Positions 15,761-22,349 of a stretch of 22,372 nucleotides of DNA are shown one piece after another (position 1 is the stretch's first letter; every line of letters starts with the position of its first letter). This stretch comes from Patescibacteria group bacterium (GTDB lineage: Bacteria > Patescibacteriota > Minisyncoccia > Phycocordibacterales > UBA5272). The position numbers and the translations under genes were made by a program. Location of the stretch: positions 1 to 22,372 of the forward strand of contig JAUPLJ010000003.1 in assembly GCA_030837425.1 (NCBI GenBank). The letters run 5' to 3'. The notes below the pieces were generated by a model. It was not told the origin of the DNA and did no database searches. It saw only the letters and a list, made by a program, of their open reading frames with translations.

Positions 15761-15769
15761 TGATATTAT
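15761..15769 (+). promoter_or_regulatory. Extended -10 promoter of the Ig-like exported protein gene
   Basis: TGATATTAT fits TGnTAnnnT. Predicted transcription starts at 15776-15777, at the ATG of 15777, which rules against the in-frame TTG at 15771. Confidence 0.5.
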
Positions 15770-15776
15770 ATTGTAT

Positions 15777-16529
15777 ATGAGCCGGATCAATATTCTTAAA
15801 ATCTCTTTACCTATACTTTTATTTGTTATATTTTTTAATTTTTCTTTTTCTCAAAATTTATCTGGTAATAATATTTCTATAAATATAGAGTGGCAAGCTA
15901 TTGATAGCTATACTCCCACTTTTTATAGAGGTAGGGCTTTACCGGGAGAAGAGGCTGTTATAAAAGTAGTGCCTTTTGTTGAGGTAAACTCCAGTGTCGG
16001 AAATATAGATACTTCTAAATTGTTTTATGTTTGGACTTATAATGATTCTCTTGTGTACGGTGACTCAAATAATTTAATTGGGAATATTTTATATATTACA
16101 TTAGACTATTATAGGCCTGTTAACACTTTAAAATTAGATGTGTATACCGATAGTAGCCAGAGTAGTCTTTTAGGAAAAAAGATTATAGAAATATTACCAT
16201 TTTCTTCTTTACCAATACTCTACAGAAAGTATGACAATCCTCTTTTGACTTATTCTAACGCTATAAATAAAAAATATGAAGAGCTAAAAGTAAATTCAGG
16301 TGATTCTTTTAATATAGTAGCAGAGCCTTATTTCTTTTCTGCAAAAAATACTCTAGATCCTGTTTTGACTTATTCTTGGACAACTGATGGAGTATTTAAT
16401 GGAAACATTGGCTCTAATGTATATAATTATTTTGCTAATAGTGTAAAAAAACTAGATCTTAAAATAACAAATAGTCAAAAAATCCTACAAGAAGGAGAGG
16501 CTTTAATTAATTTTTCAGTCAACCAATAA
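15777..16529 (+). CDS. Exported beta-sandwich (PKD/Ig-like) protein
   Basis: This 250-aa protein has a signal peptide or N-terminal anchor (hydrophobic about 8-24, then SFSQ). Two beta-rich repeats follow, each with a Trp-centred strand: FYVWTYNDSLVYG near 83-95 and LTYSWTTDGVFNG near 197-209. The YxW strand and Asp/Asn-Gly turn resemble PKD or Ig-like modules. Between them lies a conserved-looking NPLLTYSNAI and AEPYFFSAKN segment. From memory this layout (IEWQA...P.FY.G.ALPG at the N-terminus) recurs in Parcubacteria-type genomes, but I cannot verify that here. The in-frame TTG at 15771 is rejected because it lies before the predicted transcription start. It sits between VirB4 and the pilin-lysozyme fusion, so a surface part of the same machine is likely. 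Confidence 0.75.
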   Translation: MSRINILKISLPILLFVIFFNFSFSQNLSGNNISINIEWQAIDSYTPTFYRGRALPGEEAVIKVVPFVEVNSSVGNIDTSKLFYVWTYNDSLVYGDSNNLIGNILYITLDYYRPVNTLKLDVYTDSSQSSLLGKKIIEILPFSSLPILYRKYDNPLLTYSNAINKKYEELKVNSGDSFNIVAEPYFFSAKNTLDPVLTYSWTTDGVFNGNIGSNVYNYFANSVKKLDLKITNSQKILQEGEALINFSVNQ

Positions 16530-16541
16530 AGTTTTTATTTA

Positions 16542-16550
16542 TGATAAAAT
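16542..16550 (+). promoter_or_regulatory. Extended -10 promoter of the pilin-lysozyme-peptidase gene
   Basis: TGATAAAAT, identical to the elements at 444 and 7163, with six bases to the ATG at 16557. It predicts a leaderless mRNA that probably continues into the gene at 18116, five bases after the stop at 18110. Confidence 0.6.
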
Positions 16551-16556
16551 TAGTTA

Positions 16557-18110
16557 ATGAATAAAAAAATATTCAAAAAACTTTTTCTGGTCTTTATTTC
16601 TATATTTTTGACCCTTAATTTTGCTTTTGCACAGGACACTATTTACAGAAATGTTTCTGATGGACTTGATAATAAAGAAACGGAAACAATATCAAATACT
16701 TCAACAGGTGGGTTAGCAGACACAGCTAGATATATTGCCCTCATGGCTTCAGCGGCAATAATTGCTTTAGTTATTTTTAAACTCATTGAAGGAGCTGTCT
16801 TAAAGGGGACATATGATAATATTTACGATCAACAAAAGGGGAACAAGATTCTTAAAAATGCAGTTGCTTCCTTTTTAATTTTTATTTTTGTAAATCTTCT
16901 TTTTTCCTATATAAATCCAGATTATGGGTCTTGGATTTTTAACACTTCAAGTTCAGGAGGAGGGTCTTCTGGAGGAGGGGGAGCTTCAGGTTCTTTGGAA
17001 CAAGACGGACAATGTATAAATGACCCAGTATACTATAGTAAATCTGTCGAAGATCAAATAAAGCAAGACGAAGAGGGTGGTAAATATAAATCTTGGGTTT
17101 ATATGGATACTACTGGTCATCCAACAATAGGATGGGGATTCAATCTCGCTCAATCTGGAGCTTCTCAAATTATGAAGGAGGCTGGTATTGATAATAACAC
17201 CATATCCTCTTTACTCTCTACTCCTTGTAAAAATGTTTCTGTGGATGGTCTTGCAAAGGCAGCTGATAAAAATTGTCCTACGACAATATCTAAAGAACAA
17301 GCAGATGCGCTGTTTAACAATGAACTTCCAAAAAGGAAAAAAGATGCGATTGCTTGGGCTGGCGGGCAAGCTGTTTTTGACAAACTTCCAGAAAATATTA
17401 AAAAAGTAATAATTAATATGTCATATAACATGGGGGCTGGGAAGCTAGCAACTTTCAGTGAAAGTGGTGATACAAAACAAGGGTTAAAAAAGGCAGATTG
17501 GGGACAAATGGCTCACGGTATTGTAGACTCTCTTTATTGTACACAAGTTAAAGGTAGATGTGGACGCCTTGTTGGACTTGTTTATGATGGAAAATGTCCA
17601 GCTAATACATCTTCAACAAATAATACTTCTATAAATAGTCAAAAGAAGAAAAATGCTGCTGAGGTTTGTAAACAAATATTGAAAGGAGAGACTGGCGACC
17701 TTGTAGATTTAAATGACCTTGGTGTGCCGTGTAAATCTAATCAAGCAACTTGTCTTGTGACTAAAGAGTTTGGAAATATAGTAAAAGATGTTGCTGTTAA
17801 TTATAATAAAAAATTTCCAAAAAGAACTTTTAAAGTTTCAAACGCTTATCGTAGTGATAAACAGCAAACAGAAATGTGTACTAATGAAAAAGGAGAATGT
17901 GCTGCTTCTTGTAAGACATCAAATAATACACACTATAGTAATCATCAATTAGGTAATGCGATAGATGTTACAAATGATACTATTGGTGGATGTTTAAAAG
18001 CGAAGAAAGTGTGTGATTCTGATGAATTTAAATTTTTAAAATCATATTCGCCTACTTTTAAAAATAATCTAAGTGCTGATAATGTTCATTTTTCAATGAC
18101 AGGAAAATAA
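16557..18110 (+). CDS. VirB2-like double-TM segment fused to GH24 lysozyme and M15 peptidase
   Basis: This is a 517-aa modular protein. Residues 1-25 are a signal peptide ending AFA. Residues 58-79 and about 99-119 are two membrane segments joined by a short polar loop with YDNIYDQQKGNK, the layout of VirB2/TrbC or CPR pilin proteins. A Gly/Ser linker (131-146) follows. Residues about 165-350 are a T4-type lysozyme (GH24): E173, D184 and T190 in YMDTTGHPTIGWGFNL match the Glu-Asp-Thr catalytic triad of T4 lysozyme, with D-to-T spacing kept at six, and IINMSYNMGAGKLATF supports the fold. Residues about 395-517 match VanY/CwlK-like M15 peptidases: YRSDKQQTEM, then SNHQLGNAID with zinc ligands H463 and D470, then DNVHFS with H511. 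It can therefore cut both glycan and peptide parts of the wall. In a T4SS locus this is the VirB1 role, here apparently membrane-anchored. Confidence 0.85.
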   Translation: MNKKIFKKLFLVFISIFLTLNFAFAQDTIYRNVSDGLDNKETETISNTSTGGLADTARYIALMASAAIIALVIFKLIEGAVLKGTYDNIYDQQKGNKILKNAVASFLIFIFVNLLFSYINPDYGSWIFNTSSSGGGSSGGGGASGSLEQDGQCINDPVYYSKSVEDQIKQDEEGGKYKSWVYMDTTGHPTIGWGFNLAQSGASQIMKEAGIDNNTISSLLSTPCKNVSVDGLAKAADKNCPTTISKEQADALFNNELPKRKKDAIAWAGGQAVFDKLPENIKKVIINMSYNMGAGKLATFSESGDTKQGLKKADWGQMAHGIVDSLYCTQVKGRCGRLVGLVYDGKCPANTSSTNNTSINSQKKKNAAEVCKQILKGETGDLVDLNDLGVPCKSNQATCLVTKEFGNIVKDVAVNYNKKFPKRTFKVSNAYRSDKQQTEMCTNEKGECAASCKTSNNTHYSNHQLGNAIDVTNDTIGGCLKAKKVCDSDEFKFLKSYSPTFKNNLSADNVHFSMTGK

Positions 18111-18115
18111 AAAAT

Positions 18116-19438
18116 ATGGAACCAAATCAATCATTATTTCAAAAAAACAAAAGGGATATAACTATAATTGGTGTAATAACTGTAATATTTTTATTAGTTG
18201 TTGGAGTTTTATTTTTTCTAAAAAATAAAAAACAAACGGGTGGAGGAGGGGGTACAATACCAAACCAAGCAGGTAGTGCTAGTTTGTATTCAAAAAATAA
18301 TAATCAGGATAATAGCACAAGCCAAAATGGCGATAGCACAAACACTGATAATAATTATTATTATCAAGAAGGCTTAATAAAAATTTGGGATAGACCTGTA
18401 GCTGGATATGGATTTTATAATAAAAAAGGAAGCTCTGATAATATTTTAGTATTTGTTGATAGTGATACAGGATTTTTATATCAAAAAAATTTGAGTCAGC
18501 CTACTTCTACTCCTGTACAAATAACAAATTCTTCTTATCCGAACATAAGAGAGGCTTATTTCTTAAATGTCGCTGGGCAAAATAAAATAATCTTACAATA
18601 CTCAGCGAATAATACTGTCAAATCTATACTTGCTAATATTCCAGACTATTATTCTGTTGCTAATGATTTAGAAAATATTACTGCACTTGATAATAATATT
18701 ACAAATATTTCTATTTCTTCAGATTTTAGTAAAGCTGTCTATGTGGTGACTAAAAATAAAGTAACAAACAATAAAAAAGATTTATATAGTGATTGGTATC
18801 TGATTGATAATATGGGAACGAGTAAAATCTATACTTCAGATCTGTCTAGTTGGAAATTACAAATAACAAATTCTACTGATATATATGCCTACAATAATGA
18901 TACAGCTGTAGAAAAAAGTAATCTCTATATATTAAATAATAATACAAATTCATTGAAACAAATATCAATAGGTCACACAGGATCTTCTTATTTAATTAAT
19001 AATAATTCTGTTTTGACTTCTATATTTACAAGTAATGGTCTAAAAATATATGAGAATCAAAGCTTTTATGGAGGCGCTTTTGGAGATAGTAGCCTTTCTG
19101 TTTTAAGTTTTAACACATTAACAAACAAATGCTCTTTGAGTGAAATTATTATTTGTGGGGTTCCAAAAGAAATAAAAAACTATGATTCTGGGTTACCAGA
19201 CGCTTGGTACCAAGGTTTAACTTCTTGGCAAGATGATCTATATATTGTTAATAACGACTATCCATCAGGACAAATGCTATTTAATTTAAATATTGATGGA
19301 CAGGTTAATGATTCTTTTGATTTAAAAAATATTAATATCACAAAAAATCAAGATCATGTTTTATTCACAAATAAAAATGATGGATCTTTGTGGTCTTTGA
19401 ATATCTCAAATATATTAAATACAAATACAGGGGACTAA
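18116..19438 (+). CDS. Membrane-anchored extracytoplasmic beta-rich protein
   Basis: This 440-aa protein has a short positively charged N-terminus, one membrane segment at about 15-36 (IIGVITVIFLLVVGVLFFL), and a GGGGG and Asn/Ser-rich linker to about 85. A long beta-strand-rich domain without cysteine pairs follows, and repeats of the kind LYQKNL, SKAVYVV and SNLYILNNNTNSL suggest a beta-propeller. The start of the domain, IKIWDRPVAGYGF followed by GFLYQKN and a PNIREAYFLN segment, resembles a conserved CPR surface protein type as I remember it; this needs a search. The start lies five bases after the preceding stop, so it is translated from the same mRNA. Its TAA overlaps by two bases with the TAG of yidC on the opposite strand. 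A surface component of the secretion locus is plausible. Confidence 0.75.
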   Translation: MEPNQSLFQKNKRDITIIGVITVIFLLVVGVLFFLKNKKQTGGGGGTIPNQAGSASLYSKNNNQDNSTSQNGDSTNTDNNYYYQEGLIKIWDRPVAGYGFYNKKGSSDNILVFVDSDTGFLYQKNLSQPTSTPVQITNSSYPNIREAYFLNVAGQNKIILQYSANNTVKSILANIPDYYSVANDLENITALDNNITNISISSDFSKAVYVVTKNKVTNNKKDLYSDWYLIDNMGTSKIYTSDLSSWKLQITNSTDIYAYNNDTAVEKSNLYILNNNTNSLKQISIGHTGSSYLINNNSVLTSIFTSNGLKIYENQSFYGGAFGDSSLSVLSFNTLTNKCSLSEIIICGVPKEIKNYDSGLPDAWYQGLTSWQDDLYIVNNDYPSGQMLFNLNIDGQVNDSFDLKNINITKNQDHVLFTNKNDGSLWSLNISNILNTNTGD

Positions 19439-20193
19439 TTTAAATGTTTATTGTGATCTTTAACAAATTTTTCTATCTTTAACTTTCTTTTTATATATAC
19501 ATCTTGAAAAATATTTAAAATATTATTTACTGTCCAATAAAGACCAATAACAGCAGGGAACATTGCTGCTGATATTCCAGAAATAACAGGCAAGAAATAA
19601 AGCATTTGCATTTGCATATTCTTTGCAAAAATTGTTTTAAAATCAGATTCTTTTTCTTTATCTTTTTTATTTTCTTTTATATTTTTAAAAGCATCTGCTT
19701 GTCTTTTTGAAAAGATATACATAGAGATACCAGTTAGGACACCTAGAAACCAATACTTTTTAGTGAGATCCATAAATCCGAAAGCTAAATGTTTCAGGTT
19801 TTCAGGAAAATCAATAAAAGAATAAATTAAGTTTTCTTTAAAGACTACTCCATCCACAAACACAAAATATAAAGCAATAAATACAGGAATTTGAATAATC
19901 AAAGTAAAAATACTTGAGAATGGTTTTATTTTCTTTTTCTTATAGAGAGACATTGTCTCTTCGGCGAGTTTTTTATTGTCTCCTTTGTGTTTAGCTTTTA
20001 TCTCGTCTATTTCTATTTGTGCTTCTTTCATTAAATAAACACTTCTTTGTGAAGATAGATTAAGAGGAAGTAAAATTATTTTAACCAATAAAGTCGTTAA
20101 AATAACAGCTATTCCAATATCATGGTTTGGTATTATATTAATAAAAAACAAGACAGTGTTATAAATTGGTTCTAAAAAGAAAGTATTAAACAT
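19435..20193 (-). CDS. yidC: YidC/Oxa1/SpoIIIJ membrane protein insertase
   Basis: YidC inserts and folds membrane proteins, alone or with SecYEG. This is the short Gram-positive-like form (252 aa from the chosen start) without the large periplasmic domain of Proteobacteria. Membrane segments lie at about 28-47, 93-117, 145-162 and 196-232. The conserved block LLPLNLSSQRSVYLMKE, helical hairpin AETMSLYKKKKIKPFSS and the C-terminal FPAVIGLYWTVNNILNIFQ identify the family. The usual groove Arg of the first conserved membrane segment is Lys here (K38 in LLVKIILLPL). The frame is open to an ATG at 20220, but the ATG at 20193 gives the usual MFNTFFLEPIYN start and an 8-base overlap with rnpA instead of 35, so it is preferred. 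The lipoprotein signal seen in SpoIIIJ is absent. Confidence 0.93.
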   Translation of the reverse strand: MFNTFFLEPIYNTVLFFINIIPNHDIGIAVILTTLLVKIILLPLNLSSQRSVYLMKEAQIEIDEIKAKHKGDNKKLAEETMSLYKKKKIKPFSSIFTLIIQIPVFIALYFVFVDGVVFKENLIYSFIDFPENLKHLAFGFMDLTKKYWFLGVLTGISMYIFSKRQADAFKNIKENKKDKEKESDFKTIFAKNMQMQMLYFLPVISGISAAMFPAVIGLYWTVNNILNIFQDVYIKRKLKIEKFVKDHNKHLN

Positions 20194-20545
20194 AATTATT
20201 GAGATTGTTATTAAGAACATTATACAACTCTTTCTGTAAATCTTGAAATGTTGTGTTTGTAATTATTTTTTTAGGGTAAATTAATACAAAAGAGCCTTTT
20301 TTTTCTTCAAGTTTTTCAATAAGAGAGTAAATTTGTCTTTTTATTTTATTTCTTTCTACTGCTTTTTTAAATGTTTTACCCGACAAAATAACCCCATATT
20401 TATTCTCTTTTATTTCAGGATTTGAAAAATATTTTATATCAAATAACTCATTTCTGGTGTTTTTAAAAGAAAAAAAAGACCTTTCTTTTTTACTAAAGAG
20501 ATCTTTTATTTCTACTGTTGTTAATTTGTATTTTTTAGCTAACAC
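20186..20545 (-). CDS. rnpA: Ribonuclease P protein component
   Basis: RnpA is the small basic protein that binds the catalytic RNA of RNase P and helps cut the 5' leader from tRNA precursors. It has 119 aa, a normal length. It shows the diagnostic block KTFKKAVERNKIKRQIYSLI (58-77) with RNKIKR at 65-70, the RNR motif, and the aromatic-rich N-terminal strand region FFSFKNTRN. The start is GTG at 20545: no in-frame ATG exists and the family N-terminus (K/L-rich, then LTT...F) begins here. A TATAAT on the minus strand (20569-20564), between rpmH and rnpA, could give rnpA its own promoter with a leader of about 12 bases. It overlaps yidC downstream. Confidence 0.93.
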   Translation of the reverse strand: MLAKKYKLTTVEIKDLFSKKERSFFSFKNTRNELFDIKYFSNPEIKENKYGVILSGKTFKKAVERNKIKRQIYSLIEKLEEKKGSFVLIYPKKIITNTTFQDLQKELYNVLNNNLNNYV

Positions 20546-20563
20546 ACATTTAATGTTTGTATA

Positions 20564-20573
20564 ATTATATACA
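20564..20573 (-). promoter_or_regulatory. Possible internal -10 promoter of rnpA
   Basis: The minus strand reads TGTATATAAT. The TATAAT (20569-20564) would start transcription near 20557, 12 bases before the GTG at 20545. The TG is two bases from the hexamer rather than one, so it is a weaker match than the other promoters. Confidence 0.35.
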
Positions 20574-20580
20574 GTAATTA

Positions 20581-20787
20581 CTATTTAGAACCTTTTGTAG
20601 ACTTGTATTTAAGCATTCTCTTTACAAGTACTTTCTTTTCATCTGACACTGAAAGCTTTATTCTTCCTTTAGCTCTTCTGTTTCTAATTATATTTCTCCC
20701 TGCGGCTGTACTCATTCTCTCTAAAAAGCCGTGTGTTGTATATCTTTTTTTGTTTTTTGGTTTGTAAGTTACTCCTCCTGATGCCAT
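20581..20787 (-). CDS. rpmH: 50S ribosomal protein L34 (bL34), with C-terminal extension
   Basis: L34 is a small basic 50S protein. The conserved core YKPKNKKRYTTHGFLERMST, then AAGRNIIRNRRAKGRIKLSV, is unmistakable. Length is 68 aa against about 44-47 for the usual family. The extra part is a short MASGGV leader and about 20 mostly Lys-rich residues after the normal end at LSV. The order rpmH-rnpA-yidC running away from dnaA is the classical origin-region arrangement. No Shine-Dalgarno sequence precedes the ATG at 20787. A TATTAT on the minus strand (20818-20813) is a possible -10, with a leader near 19 bases. Confidence 0.93.
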   Translation of the reverse strand: MASGGVTYKPKNKKRYTTHGFLERMSTAAGRNIIRNRRAKGRIKLSVSDEKKVLVKRMLKYKSTKGSK

Positions 20788-20812
20788 AAATTTATTTATT
20801 GATTAATTTTAC

Positions 20813-20818
20813 ATAATA
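20813..20818 (-). promoter_or_regulatory. Possible -10 of the rpmH-rnpA-yidC operon
   Basis: TATTAT on the minus strand lies 26 bases before the ATG of rpmH. The area is so AT-rich that alternatives a few bases away are equally possible, and no clear -35 is seen. Confidence 0.3.
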
Positions 20819-20875
20819 TATAACAAAATTAGTAAAAAAACAAGTGTTTAGGGGTTTGTGTCAATATTAAATTAT

Positions 20876-20904
20876 TTGTGTATTTTTTTATTCTTTTGTA
20901 TAAT
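20876..20904 (+). promoter_or_regulatory. Promoter of dnaA
   Basis: TTGTGT (20876-20881), a 17-base spacer and a perfect TATAAT (20899-20904) give a predicted transcription start near 20911 and a leader of about 37 bases, longer than for most genes here. A small inverted repeat AATGTT (20902-20907)/AACATT (20912-20917) covers the start site and might be an operator, but its arms are only six bases. Confidence 0.6.
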
Positions 20905-20947
20905 GTTAAGCAACATTGTTTCAAATAAAAACTAACTCTAAAATATT

Positions 20948-22294
20948 ATGGATTACAAACAAATTTGGGATATGACCTTATCAAGAATAGAGCTAGAATT
21001 ATCTAGGGTTAATTTCAACACTTGGTTCCGTAATACTCAGATTATTAATTATAAAGATGGAATTATTGTCGTTGGGGTACCAAATGAATTTGTTAAAGAA
21101 TGGCTTTTTCAAAAACATCATAAATTTGTCTTAAGGGTTTTAAGAGAGATACATGAGGATGTTCGGGGAGTAGAATTTCACACTGTTAAACTAGAAACTC
21201 TACAAAAAAAGGCTGCTCAAAGTAAAAATAAAATTATAGAACCAACAAATTCTCTACCTCTACAGGATTTATATATAAATAAAGATGACGGTTTAAATCA
21301 AAAATACACTTTTAATAATTTTGTTGTTGGTGGTTTTAATGAGCTTGCTTACGCTGCTTCACAGGCGATAATAAAAAGCCCTGGAATAGTCTATAACCCT
21401 TTATTTATATATGGAAATACTGGTCTTGGTAAGACTCACTTAATACAAGCAATAGGAAACACTATTAAAAATTCACATTCTGATAAGAAGGTATTTTATA
21501 CTTCTTTAGAAAAATATTATATAGAGTTTGTTTCAGCTACACATAACCAAAAAATAAACAATTTTAAAGAAAAATATAAAAAATATGATGTTTTTATAAT
21601 GGATGATATTCAATTTATTAATGGAAAAGAAAAAACCCAAGACGAACTATTCCATTTATTTAATAGTTTACATAATGATAATAAACAGATTGTTTTCTCC
21701 TCTGATAAACATCCTAATTTTATTGTAGGTCTTGAGGATAGATTAAGATCTAGGTTTAATCAGGGGATGATTGTTGATGTTGGTTCACCCGACTATGAAT
21801 CTAGAATAGATATTCTTCAAACAAAAATAAAAAATCAGGAAAGAATAGAAAGTGGGGTAATAGAGTATGTTGCTGAAAATATAAGTGGAAATATAAGGGA
21901 ATTAGAGGGTATTATTAATTTTATACAAGCTCAAATAGAGCTTTTTGATCAAAAAGTTACTTTAATTAGTATTAAAAACCTAATAAAAAACAATACTAGA
22001 AATAAAAAATCTGTCTCTATTTCAGAAGTGGTTAAAATTGTTTGTGAGTATTATAATATTCAAGCCTCTTTTATATATAATAAGACAAGACGAAAGGATA
22101 TTGTAAAACCAAGACAGGTAATAATGTATATTTTAAGGGAGTATTTTGATGTTTCTTATCCAACAATAGGGGAAAAATTAGGAGGAAAAGATCATACAAC
22201 AGTAATCCACTCTTATGAAAAAATTAAAAAAGAAAGAAAAGATGATCCATATCTAAATAAGGAAATTGAGGATATTTATAATATTTTAAAATAA
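20948..22294 (+). CDS. dnaA: Chromosomal replication initiator protein DnaA
   Basis: DnaA binds DnaA boxes at oriC, forms an ATP-dependent filament, melts the origin and loads the helicase. The protein has 448 aa, a normal length. Domain I is at about 1-80 (IWDMTLSRIELELSRVNFNTWF, the helicase/partner-binding part), with a short linker domain II to about 112. The AAA+ domain III has Walker A GNTGLGKT (156-163), Walker B VFIMDD (215-220), SSDKHP in the sensor region, and EDRLRSRF (263-270) with the arginine finger. Domain IV carries the DnaA-box recognition signature GGKDHTTVIHS (412-422). The signature has Lys where many bacteria have Arg (GGRDHTTV). The ATG at 20948 fits the family N-terminus. 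No Shine-Dalgarno is present. It lies divergent from rpmH across 160 bp. Confidence 0.97.
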   Translation: MDYKQIWDMTLSRIELELSRVNFNTWFRNTQIINYKDGIIVVGVPNEFVKEWLFQKHHKFVLRVLREIHEDVRGVEFHTVKLETLQKKAAQSKNKIIEPTNSLPLQDLYINKDDGLNQKYTFNNFVVGGFNELAYAASQAIIKSPGIVYNPLFIYGNTGLGKTHLIQAIGNTIKNSHSDKKVFYTSLEKYYIEFVSATHNQKINNFKEKYKKYDVFIMDDIQFINGKEKTQDELFHLFNSLHNDNKQIVFSSDKHPNFIVGLEDRLRSRFNQGMIVDVGSPDYESRIDILQTKIKNQERIESGVIEYVAENISGNIRELEGIINFIQAQIELFDQKVTLISIKNLIKNNTRNKKSVSISEVVKIVCEYYNIQASFIYNKTRRKDIVKPRQVIMYILREYFDVSYPTIGEKLGGKDHTTVIHSYEKIKKERKDDPYLNKEIEDIYNILK

Positions 22295-22305
22295 ATTAAA
22301 ACAAC

Positions 22306-22349
22306 TGTTTATAACCTGTTTATTACCATGTTAATAACGAGTGGATTAA
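22306..22349 (+). other. DnaA-box-like array, candidate left end of oriC
   Basis: Directly after dnaA are TGTTTATAA (22306), TGTTTATTA (22317), TGTTAATAA (22329) and GTGGATTAA (22341), all in one orientation and spaced 11-12 bp, about one helical turn. Compared with the reverse DnaA box TGTGGATAA, the first and third differ at two positions and the second at three; the fourth matches partially (GTGGAT). Position next to dnaA and helical phasing support an origin. The sites are degenerate and AT-rich, and the window ends before the region is complete. Confidence 0.45.

Noticed and set aside
15771..15776. TTG codon at 15771 as start of the Ig-like protein
   Set aside because: It would precede the predicted transcription start at 15776-15777; the ATG at 15777 fits the leaderless pattern.
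20194..20220. Longer yidC start at 20220
   Set aside because: It would overlap rnpA by 35 bases and add a nine-residue segment not typical of the family. The ATG at 20193 gives the common MFNTFF start, though the longer form cannot be excluded.
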